Assembly: GCF_014306105.1 (NCBI RefSeq) | Contig: NZ_JACRVF010000005.1 | Span: forward strand, 62,001-126,000 | Direction of reading: 5' to 3' | Source: Pontibacter cellulosilyticus | GTDB taxonomy: Bacteria > Bacteroidota > Bacteroidia > Cytophagales > Hymenobacteraceae | DNA: 64,000 bases | Translations under genes and position numbers: made by a program | Notes under the pieces: generated by a model | Database searches by the model: none | Seen by the model: only the letters and a program-made list of their open reading frames with translations | What the model was told of the DNA's origin: nothing | Shown here: positions 26,389-33,970 of the stretch, piece after piece | Layout: every line of letters begins with the position of its first letter | How positions within the stretch are numbered: the first letter of the stretch is position 1

Positions 26389-27720
26389 ATGACCAAAAGC
26401 AGAATTGCAGCTTATACTTTGATGGCCTTGTCGGCTGTGGCGTATTTTATACTTGCCTATGCCACCCCGCGCACTGCCTTTACACAGCTGTTGCTGCTGT
26501 ATGCCTTTGCCTTTGCAGCATATTTATACATAGCAAACCGTAAGCTAAACATCTGGCATGGCATTTCCGCCGCCATACTTTTCAGGCTGGTTTTTCTTTT
26601 TGCAGCGCCTGCCCTTTCCGATGATTATTTCAGGTTTGTGTGGGACGGGCGATTACTGGCTGCCGGGCTTAACCCCTACGCTCACCTCCCCTCCTATTTT
26701 GTATCGCCTGACGCGCCACAGGTGGCTGGCATTACAGCGCAGCTTTACGAGCAGCTAAACTCGCAGCAGTACTTTAGTGTGTACCCGCCGGTGGCACAGG
26801 GGGTGTTCTGGCTTTCGGTTAAACTGGCTCCGGATAGTATAATAGGCAGTGTGCTAGTAATGCGGTTTATACTTATACTTGCTGAGATTGGGAGTATACT
26901 GCTGCTGTTGCGCCTGCTCCGAAAAATGGCCCTGCCCGAAAAGCACCTGTTACTATACGCCTTAAACCCATTAGTTATTATAGAACTCGTCGGCAACCTG
27001 CATTTCGAGGCGCTGATGATCTTTTTCCTGCTGTTGGCCCTGCACCAGCTGTTTTACCAACGTATGCTCATTTCGGGCTTTGTATTTGCTCTGGCCATTG
27101 GCACCAAACTTATCCCGCTCATGTTCCTGCCCTTCGTTCTCCGGAAGCTTGGCGTGTATAGATTTCTCCTTTTTGTTGCTGCGATGACCGCTACGCTGGC
27201 AGCACTCTTTTACCCGCTTGTAAATCTGCAACTGCTGCAAAACATCTGGCAGAGCATAGACCTTTACTTTCAGCGGTTCGAGTTTAACGCCAGTATTTAC
27301 TACCTGCTGCGCTGGCTGGGCATACAATTTACCGGCTATAACCAGATTAACCTGATCGGGCCAGTACTTTCCTTTGTTACGCTCATAAGTATACTTGCCC
27401 TGGCCTCTGTTAAAAAGCTTGGCTCTATCCGCAGGCTTACCGGCTACATGGCAGTGGCGCTTACCATTTATCTGGTTTTGGCTACTACCGTGCATCCCTG
27501 GTACATCAGCACTGTGCTCGCACTTACTATTGTCAGCCAGTTCAGGTATGCTGTTGTGTGGTCTGCACTGGCTATACTTACTTATGCCACTTACCAGCAC
27601 ATACCTTACCGCGAAGACCTGGCCCTGGTAACACTGGAGTACGCTATCGTTTTTTTATGGGTACTGGTGGAGTTATATATGTACCGCCAACGCAGAAAGC
27701 ACCCTAATCTGAAGGCATAA
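26389..27720 (+). CDS. Polytopic membrane glycosyltransferase, GT-C/GT87-like
   Basis: The 443-aa, very hydrophobic protein has about eleven membrane helices. A loop after the first helices contains SDDYFRFVWDGRLLAAGLNP, the acidic Asp-Asp pair and DGR/NPY arrangement typical of GT-C enzymes that use polyprenyl-phosphate sugars (mannosyl- or DUF2029-type). It starts 8 nt after the preceding glycosyltransferase stop. Together with the 24097 product it forms a plausible lipid-linked-sugar pathway on the outer face of the inner membrane. The donor and acceptor are not known. Confidence 0.8.
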   Translation: MTKSRIAAYTLMALSAVAYFILAYATPRTAFTQLLLLYAFAFAAYLYIANRKLNIWHGISAAILFRLVFLFAAPALSDDYFRFVWDGRLLAAGLNPYAHLPSYFVSPDAPQVAGITAQLYEQLNSQQYFSVYPPVAQGVFWLSVKLAPDSIIGSVLVMRFILILAEIGSILLLLRLLRKMALPEKHLLLYALNPLVIIELVGNLHFEALMIFFLLLALHQLFYQRMLISGFVFALAIGTKLIPLMFLPFVLRKLGVYRFLLFVAAMTATLAALFYPLVNLQLLQNIWQSIDLYFQRFEFNASIYYLLRWLGIQFTGYNQINLIGPVLSFVTLISILALASVKKLGSIRRLTGYMAVALTIYLVLATTVHPWYISTVLALTIVSQFRYAVVWSALAILTYATYQHIPYREDLALVTLEYAIVFLWVLVELYMYRQRRKHPNLKA

Positions 27721-27845
27721 ATTGGCTTTGCTTCTTATATAGGATTAAGTATATTTAACATAACAAACAGTACGTTTAGCCACAGGAATATGGGGTAAAA
27801 GCACAGGTTGTTACGTTTAGCTACTAGTTGTGTGTAACTCCAATA

Positions 27846-28571
27846 ATGAAAAGAGTATTTGATTTTAGTATAGTTGATTGGATTAGCAAAGGTGTTGACC
27901 AGGATGGCTTTGGAAAGGTAAGTAATTTACTGCCCCCAAGCTTTGACAGCTACATCAAAGTACTAATGCCTGTTTGCATTGATAGGAAGATGCCAATTAA
28001 AGAATACTCTTACAATGCCAAATCAGTTGAAGACCTAAATAGAAGGGTAGAGTTTTGGAGTAAGTATGGAATAATCAATGGGCATCCAGCTAAAGATAGA
28101 TTGGAAAGAACTTCCTACAAAGAATTATCCAAAGAACTGAATATCCCTTACAATAAGCACATAGACACACAAAGTATTTGGAACATTGGTAAGCAGTGGC
28201 CGCCTAATCTAGGAAGCTTACTTGAAGAAGATATTAAAACTCTCAATGAAATCATCAGCATTATCGGTGCAGCAACTACGACCTTCTTTTTTGGTGACGT
28301 GCTGGATGGGAAAGGTTTACATGAAAATGAAGAAGTTGTGGATTGGCTTTTTTTCGGCGAGTTGTCAGAACTTATAACAGTTTACGTTGAGCAGAACCAA
28401 GATTTTCCAAGCTACTTCTTTGCAGAGAACAAAGAATGGTGCTTTTGCCATCCAGAAGACCAGGGCTTTCTGCTTCTTGGCTGTGGCGAAGAAGTATCAA
28501 AAAAGATTCTTAAATCTGAAGCTCTTGAGTGTTTTGAGTTTGGCCAGCAGGAACAAATAATAACAGAATAA
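27846..28571 (+). CDS. Cassette 1 hypothetical protein
   Basis: The ATG at 27846 lies 18 nt after the cassette crossover; a longer frame uses a TTG at 27828 inside the recombination box and is less likely. The 241-aa soluble protein has no signal or membrane helix and is acidic. It has a conspicuous C-terminal NKEWCFCHPEDQGFLLLGCG with three cysteines and a Phe-rich FFAENK stretch. I recognise no family. Codon and base use are visibly more A+T-rich than in the flanking genes, fitting recent acquisition as a cassette. Confidence 0.7.
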   Translation: MKRVFDFSIVDWISKGVDQDGFGKVSNLLPPSFDSYIKVLMPVCIDRKMPIKEYSYNAKSVEDLNRRVEFWSKYGIINGHPAKDRLERTSYKELSKELNIPYNKHIDTQSIWNIGKQWPPNLGSLLEEDIKTLNEIISIIGAATTTFFFGDVLDGKGLHENEEVVDWLFFGELSELITVYVEQNQDFPSYFFAENKEWCFCHPEDQGFLLLGCGEEVSKKILKSEALECFEFGQQEQIITE

Positions 28572-28581
28572 AAAAGGGCCT

Positions 28582-28650
28582 CACACAACAAGGTTTATAC
28601 CTTATGTTTCGGCTGAAGGCCTCACACAGGGTATACACAAGACGTTACCT
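28582..28650 (+). other. attC-like site 1
   Basis: This 69-bp site runs from R'' CACACAAC to R' GTTACCT. Inner arms TATACC (28596-28601 region) and GGGTATA pair with a bulge. A GGCCTCACACA direct repeat flanks and enters the site (28578 and 28618). It contains the partial core TTCGGCTGAAGGCCTC. Confidence 0.65.
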
Positions 28651-28662
28651 TTCATTTTAAGC

Positions 28663-29265
28663 ATGAAGAAATATAGAAATAAGCTTAAAAGTTTCTTAGA
28701 GGCAGCATTACTTATTGCCTTTGTTTTTTCAATAGGAACGGACAGATTTCCTTATGTAACGAATGCTATTATTATACTTTGGCTTGGGTCAATTTTTATA
28801 GGCGTAGCAGAAAACATCTTGTATAGAGCAGGCTACAAGAAAAGTGAAATAAGATATACCACTTTAAATGATGACATCGGAAAATATTCTCAAATCGGAA
28901 TAGGCTCATTTATTATTCTTCTTTCAGTAGGCTGCTATACTTTGATACCTTCAATGGGTTTATATCCTTTGGCTGGAATTGGAATAGGTATTTTGTTGAT
29001 TGTAATGGGAATTTTAGAATTGCCGCAAGGAATGATGAAACTAAAAGCAAATAGGCTGTTCCTATCAGGTGTGGAAGAAAGAATAGATAAGAATGTTTTG
29101 AAGTTAGTCGAAATAGAGAATGACAACATAACATTAATCGATTTTCAAGACAAAGTTCTAAAGCAAGATTCACTGAACCTTAGCTCGAGCTCAGCTAACG
29201 TTATAGAACAATTCTTGATAACTCACCTAGGTAGCAATAGCTTAGTAAAAAACAAAGTAAGGTAA
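28663..29265 (+). CDS. Cassette 2 membrane protein
   Basis: This 200-aa protein has about four transmembrane helices (near 12-28, 33-50, 78-98 and 100-122), then a soluble C-terminal part of about 75 residues (NVLKLVEIENDNITLIDFQD) that may lie in the cytosol. The start is 18 nt after the cassette crossover, and the TAA stop lies inside the R'' box of the following attC-like site, so the coding sequence fills the cassette. No family is recognised. Confidence 0.7.
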   Translation: MKKYRNKLKSFLEAALLIAFVFSIGTDRFPYVTNAIIILWLGSIFIGVAENILYRAGYKKSEIRYTTLNDDIGKYSQIGIGSFIILLSVGCYTLIPSMGLYPLAGIGIGILLIVMGILELPQGMMKLKANRLFLSGVEERIDKNVLKLVEIENDNITLIDFQDKVLKQDSLNLSSSSANVIEQFLITHLGSNSLVKNKVR

Positions 29266-29324
29266 CAAAGTTCAGCCTTTATGCTCGGCTACGCTCTCGC
29301 TCGTCTTACGTACAACCGTTATGC
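29260..29324 (+). other. attC-like site 2
   Basis: This 65-bp site runs from R'' AGGTAAC to R' GTTATGC. It shares the segment ACAAAGTTCA-CCTTTATGCT-GGCTACGC with site C of array 2, 13.5 kb away, with only a few differences. Confidence 0.7.
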
Positions 29325-29369
29325 CTCACTGGAAATCAATTGAGTAAAGAGCGGTAATGGAACGTTTGG

Positions 29370-29975
29370 TTACTTGACACCAATAGATTCTATAAGAATT
29401 TTAAAAGTTTCTTCTTTTTTATTACCAATCAGCAATTGCATTTCGACTACGTTTTCACCTTGATAATTAGGCACGTCCACTGGTTCACCATGGTAGGTAG
29501 CCTCCATCAACTCAAATGGAACAACGATTCTTTCCCATTCAGTGCCTCCTTCAGTAGAAAAAGTAAACCCGTAAGAGTGACGCCCATTGGGCGTTCTAAC
29601 ACGAAAGTTATAATCCTTTCCATCCCCTTTCAAAACGATTACAAATGCCGTGTAATTTTCAGCAATCACGTAGGGGTCCTCTTCAGAAGTTAGATGAATC
29701 GAGCAAAAACCACCGTTATTTTCAAGAGATATGCGGCCGGAAAATTGTGCTCTGCCGTCCTCCGTCATTTTAAGCTGGCTTTCTGAACGCCCTCCCATAA
29801 CAACGTCGTCCTGAACACGCCATTTGCCCTTGCCTTGTTTGATAAAACTGTAAATGGTTTCGCTGCTCATATTATTTTTCTCGTTATTTTGATTTGTTTC
29901 AGAAGTATTAAGAGTTATGTCTTTTTGGGACATGCAAGAAGCAAGCAAGACTAAAGCAAATATTAAAATTCTCAT
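29370..29975 (-). CDS. Cassette 3 lipoprotein with CIA30-like domain
   Basis: This 201-aa lipoprotein (MRILIFALVLLASC) is coded opposite to the array direction. The body is a CIA30-type domain: WRVQDDVVMGGRSESQL, ISLENNGGFCSIH, FVIVLKGDGKDYNFRVRTP and a final VEMQLLIGNKKEETFKILI, a jellyroll found in complex I assembly factor CIA30 and in bacterial carbohydrate-binding-like proteins. Because it is exported and lipidated here, a role in complex I is unlikely. It lies wholly between the matched boxes at 29318 and 30095, so it is carried as a cassette. Confidence 0.85.
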   Translation of the reverse strand: MRILIFALVLLASCMSQKDITLNTSETNQNNEKNNMSSETIYSFIKQGKGKWRVQDDVVMGGRSESQLKMTEDGRAQFSGRISLENNGGFCSIHLTSEEDPYVIAENYTAFVIVLKGDGKDYNFRVRTPNGRHSYGFTFSTEGGTEWERIVVPFELMEATYHGEPVDVPNYQGENVVEMQLLIGNKKEETFKILIESIGVK

Positions 29976-30088
29976 ATGACTATAACTTCAGAAACTAACT
30001 AATTGTTTAACTTCAATTATCATTCTAGTTAGTTAAATACTGGGCACTCTTATTTTACAACATTTGATAACAAAAATTAAACAGTGAG

Positions 30089-30221
30089 GCATAACACCGT
30101 GTATAGTTAATTGCTCTGGCAACTGCATATCTGGAAAATTCCTTCTAAGTTTTCTCTAGCAAGTATTTGTTTGCTAAATAGTTATTTAAACACGCAACCA
30201 ACCATATACCATCCGTTAGCA
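30089..30221 (+). other. attC-like site 3 (long)
   Basis: This 133-bp site runs from R'' GCATAAC to R' GTTAGCA. The 5' arm (GTGTATAGTTAATTGC) and the 3' arm (GCAACCAACCATATACC) are near-complementary. At two A-against-C positions the bottom strand would form T-G wobble pairs, as expected if the bottom strand is the folded substrate. Confidence 0.65.
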
Positions 30222-30233
30222 GCAAACATAATC

Positions 30234-30899
30234 ATGAAATATATCAAATTCTATTTATTCGGTTCTCTACTTACTTTTGTCTTCTACTCTTGCACTCAGC
30301 AGGCAATTAGTGAATCTGTGCCCATTGATATCGAGCATACCGAGGTAGAAGATGCTATTCAGGATGTGCACCTTTTCGAATCCGATACAACATACAGTTT
30401 CGAGATATTAAAGCCATCAGCTGACACTTTTAAATTATTGAGCCATAATTGGTACTTCTGGTGGCCTTACGGAAAATTCACTACACCAGAAGAGTTAAAA
30501 AGCCATTATACAGACAGGTTTAGTATCGAAGAAGAAATCTCTCTTTCCAATAGTTCGCCGACAGGACACGTTACTCTGTACAGACTCAAAATGAACAACG
30601 GGTTCGTTAAGTTTCTTCACACTACTTGGGATGAAGAATCGGGAAACAACGATATGGCAATTGTTTCTGCCAAAATCACGGACCCTACACTAGAAATGAC
30701 AAATGGTCTAAAAGTTGGCCTGACTAGAGACGAAGTAAAAGAAATTCTTTTTAGTAAAGGAGAGCCTACTAATATCAGAGACTACAAAAACGTCCAAATT
30801 GAAACAGTTCTTACTGGAGTTTGGGTGCATCTGAACTTCGAAAGTGACAGGTTGAAAAGAATTGTAATAGACACCGATTATCAGCTAAATAAGGAATAG
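30234..30899 (+). CDS. Cassette 4 hypothetical lipoprotein
   Basis: The frame is open from 30111 through the attC-like site, but the ATG at 30234 opens a lipoprotein signal (MKYIKFYLFGSLLTFVFYSC) 18 nt after the cassette crossover, so I use it: 221 aa. The mature part is acidic. A C-terminal block, MTNGLKVGLTRDEVKEILFS followed by KGEPTNI, resembles the small BamE/SmpA-like 'G-x-x-x-x-E-V' fold found in many lipoproteins. No function is assigned. Confidence 0.7.
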   Translation: MKYIKFYLFGSLLTFVFYSCTQQAISESVPIDIEHTEVEDAIQDVHLFESDTTYSFEILKPSADTFKLLSHNWYFWWPYGKFTTPEELKSHYTDRFSIEEEISLSNSSPTGHVTLYRLKMNNGFVKFLHTTWDEESGNNDMAIVSAKITDPTLEMTNGLKVGLTRDEVKEILFSKGEPTNIRDYKNVQIETVLTGVWVHLNFESDRLKRIVIDTDYQLNKE

Positions 30900-30903
30900 C
30901 CAT

Positions 30904-30969
30904 CTGCAAACCCTACACAGGTTTCATACTCAGCTACACTTCGTTCGCAGCTTGTACTAACCGTCAATC
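30904..30969 (+). other. attC-like site 4, array end
   Basis: This site runs from R'' CTGCAAAC to a degenerate R' GTCAATC (GTT changed to GTC). Its CAGCTACACTTCGTTCGCAGCTTGTACTAACC alignment with site 2 shows the same layout. The degenerate right box may explain why the array stops here. Confidence 0.5.
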
Positions 30970-31019
30970 TATAATCTTTTCCACCAATAACCTAAACTTG
31001 ATCTCTTACCTTCTATACC

Positions 31020-31823
31020 ATGAAAAGCCTAAAGGATAAAACGGTTCTGATTACTGGAGGTGCTTCTGGCATCGGGAAACTGATGGGGCAACTGGTGCTT
31101 CAGAAAGGTGCAAAACTTATCATCTGGGACATCAATCCTCATAATATCGAGCAGACAATGGCAGATTTGTCGGGCTATGGCAAAGTAGCAGCATACCAGG
31201 TAGATGTGTCGTTGCCGGAGCAGATAAGAGCAACAGCCGCTATGGTAAAACAGCAGCATGGTATTGTGGATGTGCTGATAAACAATGCCGGCATCGTGGT
31301 GGGCAAATATTTCCATGAGCATACGTACCAAGACATCGGCAAAACCATGGATATTAACGCCGACGCACCCATGTATGTAACCCTGGAATTTTTACCGGGC
31401 ATGCTGGCACAAAACTCCGGCCACATCTGCAACATTGCTTCGTCCGGTGGTCTGATCTCCAACCCTAAAATGTCGGTGTACGTGGCCAGCAAATGGTCCG
31501 TTATCGGGTGGTCTGACAGCCTCCGCATTGAGATGCAGCAACTGAAGAAGAACGTCGGTGTAACCACCGTAATGCCATACTATATTAATACTGGCATGTT
31601 CGATGGAGTACGTTCCGTTATTCCGATCCTAAAGCCGGAGAAAGTAGCGCGCAAAGTGATCAGGGCGATAGAGCAGAACCGCATCTTCCTGGGTATGCCC
31701 TGGAGCATACACTTTGTCCGGTTTAGCCAGGGTATAATGCCTGTTAGGTTGTTTGATTGGTTTGTGGGTGGAGTACTCGGCATTTACAAAACCATGGAGC
31801 ACTTTAAAGGCCGTAAGCAGTAA
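31020..31823 (+). CDS. SDR family oxidoreductase
   Basis: This 267-aa short-chain dehydrogenase/reductase has TGGASGIG (about 12-19), NNAG near 90 and the catalytic YVASK near 155. A C-terminal hydrophobic segment (about 225-255) suggests membrane association, as in the 17-beta-hydroxysteroid-dehydrogenase-13-like and retinol-dehydrogenase-like SDRs. It uses NAD(P); the substrate is unknown. It is the first gene right of cassette array 1 and returns to the base composition of the flanking chromosome. Confidence 0.9.
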   Translation: MKSLKDKTVLITGGASGIGKLMGQLVLQKGAKLIIWDINPHNIEQTMADLSGYGKVAAYQVDVSLPEQIRATAAMVKQQHGIVDVLINNAGIVVGKYFHEHTYQDIGKTMDINADAPMYVTLEFLPGMLAQNSGHICNIASSGGLISNPKMSVYVASKWSVIGWSDSLRIEMQQLKKNVGVTTVMPYYINTGMFDGVRSVIPILKPEKVARKVIRAIEQNRIFLGMPWSIHFVRFSQGIMPVRLFDWFVGGVLGIYKTMEHFKGRKQ

Positions 31824-31872
31824 GTATAGCCAGTGCATTTGAAAGGACTTAACTTCTCCGCAACCTCAAGTC

Positions 31873-32562
31873 TTACTCCTGCTCCTGCTCCAGGTCCTTT
31901 AACGGGTGCATCAGGAAATCATTGAGTGGTTTAAGGGCACGCATCGCATCCAGCACGACCTCCATAAAATTGCTACTCAGCACCGTTTCATCATTGATCG
32001 GCATCATAGCGTTCCAGCTCTTAAAGCGGAGGTACTCGATAGCCGGATTCTCCTTTTCATAACCTTTAGGAGTGGTTTTAAGCTGTTCACCGCTTATACT
32101 TCCAAAACGCTTCTTAAAGTCCTCTTCTTCTACTATACTTTTAAATTCGTCGAGGTTGTAATCTATCTCTTGCCGTACAGCTTTCAGGTAATCGGAAGGT
32201 GGCATCCAGAGTCCGCCGGCTACGAAGGTGTTGTTATTGCCAGCCAGGTGCAGGTAATAGCCAGGGTATATAGATTTGCGTCCGCCTTCTGTCACATAAG
32301 CTCCGAAGTGGTCTTTGTAAGGGCGCTTATCGTTAGAAAAACGAACGTCGCGGTAGATACGAAAAAGCAGGTCTTTGCCTTTCTGGTTGTATGCCACAGG
32401 CTCAAAAGCGGTCATCTCCTCCAGCATCTCGTCCAGGAAAACTGTGTAATCCTTGCGCGCCGCTTCGTAACGTTTTTTGTTCTCGTTAAACCATTCGCGG
32501 TTATTATTTTGGGTAAGATCCGCTAAAAACGCAAGCGTACTTTTATCTATAGTGGCAGACAT
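31873..32562 (-). CDS. DUF2461 family protein
   Basis: I start at 32562 (MSATIDKSTLAFLADLTQNN), giving 229 aa; the frame extends to 32628 without other support. Conserved DUF2461 features include NREWFNENKKRYEAARKD, the central DLLFRIYRDVRFSNDKRPYK followed by DHFGAY, and GGLWMPPSDYLKAVR. This is a widespread bacterial and fungal cytosolic family whose biochemical role is not established. Confidence 0.9.
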   Translation of the reverse strand: MSATIDKSTLAFLADLTQNNNREWFNENKKRYEAARKDYTVFLDEMLEEMTAFEPVAYNQKGKDLLFRIYRDVRFSNDKRPYKDHFGAYVTEGGRKSIYPGYYLHLAGNNNTFVAGGLWMPPSDYLKAVRQEIDYNLDEFKSIVEEEDFKKRFGSISGEQLKTTPKGYEKENPAIEYLRFKSWNAMMPINDETVLSSNFMEVVLDAMRALKPLNDFLMHPLKDLEQEQE

Positions 32563-32599
32563 AGCAAAGTTATTTTTTGTTAGAATAAAGTATAGACTG

Positions 32600-33490
32600 T
32601 TATGCTTTTGGTCGTTCCCAATAGGCATAACGGCTAAGCTTTTTCAGCTCAAGGTTTCGGCCATCCCAGGTTCGCTGGCGAATCAGCTGGTTTGGGTATT
32701 GTGCAGCAAAGTAGTACGTGTTCTGTTTGTTTTCGTCTAATTGTACCTGCACTTCCCAAGCCGGCTGTCCGTTTACCGCAGCCTTTACAGTGCGGATATT
32801 GGCTTTGTAAATCTTCGGCTCTTTTGCCTGGTTTGTTTGCTGTAACTCCAGCACATTGGCTTTAAAACTAAGCTCATCAGAGAAGCGCAGCGCACGCAAC
32901 GTATACGGCAGTTGGTCTTCTGCAAGTATGGTTTTAGGTAACTCCCGGCTTCCACTTCCCTGCCCATCGAAGTATGAGTTATACTCCTGCTGGAAAACAG
33001 TGCCCTCGTCGGTTATACTTTTAAAAGTGGTGCCGCACCACTCCTGCGAGCTGGTAGTAAGTTTATGCAAAGCCCAGGGTTGGCTGCGGTGCACAAATAC
33101 AGAGGTAAGGTAATGGTAGGGGTAATTATCTGTCTCGATACGGGCAAACTCGTTCACCTTCATCACCGGGAAAAGATCCTGGCGGGAATAGTCGTCGGTT
33201 TTAACATTGTGGGTGCGGTTAAAGTCCTCCTTCACCGTGATCAGGGCAAATTCGAAGCTGCGCTTTTTGTCATAGATCACTCGTTCGGCATCATACACAG
33301 CCACTTCGGCCAGGCCATCGTCCCAAAGGGTGTCTGTGGCCCAGTTAGGGTTAAAATATTGCTGAAGTATACTATAATCTTTTGTTGGGGTAACAGAGGA
33401 AGTCGTGTTTGCTCCCTGGCTGGTGCAGCTGCTAAAACCAGCAGCTATACTCATCCAAAGAAGTCCGGCAAGCAAAGTATGTCGGGGCAT
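32600..33490 (-). CDS. Hypothetical lipoprotein
   Basis: This 296-aa lipoprotein starts MPRHTLLAGLLWMSIAAGFS with a SSC lipobox. The mature chain is beta-rich with many Tyr and Trp, for example VAVYDAERVIYDKKRSFEFA and LTSVFVHRSQPWALHKLTTS. I do not recognise enzyme motifs. The family seems common in Bacteroidota as an uncharacterised envelope protein. It is 37 nt from the DUF2461 start on the same strand, so the two may be co-transcribed. Confidence 0.75.
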   Translation of the reverse strand: MPRHTLLAGLLWMSIAAGFSSCTSQGANTTSSVTPTKDYSILQQYFNPNWATDTLWDDGLAEVAVYDAERVIYDKKRSFEFALITVKEDFNRTHNVKTDDYSRQDLFPVMKVNEFARIETDNYPYHYLTSVFVHRSQPWALHKLTTSSQEWCGTTFKSITDEGTVFQQEYNSYFDGQGSGSRELPKTILAEDQLPYTLRALRFSDELSFKANVLELQQTNQAKEPKIYKANIRTVKAAVNGQPAWEVQVQLDENKQNTYYFAAQYPNQLIRQRTWDGRNLELKKLSRYAYWERPKA

Positions 33491-33616
33491 AAGGTATCGG
33501 AATTTTTATACGAATCTACGAATGTCTACAGCTTAAAAGCAAAAACCGCACCTTTTGTTCAACTTTTGATGAGACAACTGTATGTTTAATTTGTAGGGTT
33601 ATTTGCAGCACCTGGT

Positions 33617-33826
33617 CCAACCACCCCCAACCCCTCCTTATCTAAGGCGGGGAGTTCGGGCATTACGCCAGTAAAAGTCTAAGCACTGTAGCACTACTTA
33701 ATCTCTCAAAAACAGAGTTTTATGTAATTATAAAAAGAGAAAGGTAAAGCGAGTGCTATTATAGTGACATGTAAAGCAGTAGGTAAAATTCCCCGCCTTA
33801 GATAAGGAGGGGTTGGGGGTGGTTGG
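33617..33826. repeat. MITE-like element with perfect 36-bp inverted termini
   Basis: A 36-bp arm at 33617-33652, beginning CCAACCACCCCCAACCCC, is repeated without mismatch as its reverse complement at 33791-33826. The 138-bp interior has no ORF. No obvious target-site duplication is seen. This element occupies most of the 480-bp gap between 33491 and 33970. Confidence 0.85.
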
Positions 33827-33916
33827 AAACATTTTCTACAATTAAGTCTGGAGACTCTTATGCACTAGCCGGCACCCGCTGGTTGCCAACGCTATGCGAA
33901 AATGGGTATCATAAAA

Positions 33917-33944
33917 AATCCCTCTCCTGTTCAGGAGAGGGATT
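33917..33944 (-). terminator. Terminator of the ankyrin/Sel1 gene
   Basis: A 13-bp perfect stem (AATCCCTCTCCTG and complement) with a two-base loop is followed on the minus strand by a T run, just beyond the minus-strand stop. Confidence 0.75.
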
Positions 33945-33946
33945 AC

Positions 33947-33962
33947 AAGTATAATTATACTT
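33947..33962. repeat. Palindromic double copy of the AAGTATA motif
   Basis: AAGTATAATTATACTT is a perfect palindrome made of two inverted copies of the over-represented word, located between the ankyrin gene stop and its terminator. Confidence 0.7.
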
Positions 33963-33970
33963 AACGATTG

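Larger units (their letters stand above)
27827..30969 (+). mobile_element. Integron-like gene cassette array 1 (four cassettes, no integrase)
   Basis: Four compact cassettes lie head to tail. Each begins at a GTT box and ends at a box that is its reverse complement: GTTGTGTG (27827)/CACACAAC (28582); GTTACCTT (28644)/AAGGTAAC (29259); GTTATGCCTCACTG (29318)/CAGTGAGGCATAAC (30082); GTTAGCAG (30215)/CTGCAAAC (30904, one mismatch). This is the R'/R'' relation of an integron cassette, because attC is rebuilt when the circle closes. Plus-strand ORFs start 18 nt after the crossover. No tyrosine recombinase is present in the window, so this corresponds to a cluster of attC sites lacking integrase (CALIN). 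A direct TACGTTTAGC repeat at 27771 and 27812 and an ACATAAC at 27758 may be the remains of a further upstream site. Confidence 0.8.

Noticed and set aside
27828-28571. Longer frame of the cassette 1 gene using TTG at 27828
   Set aside because: The TTG lies in the recombination box. The ATG at 27846 has the 18-nt spacing shared by the other plus-strand cassettes in array 1.
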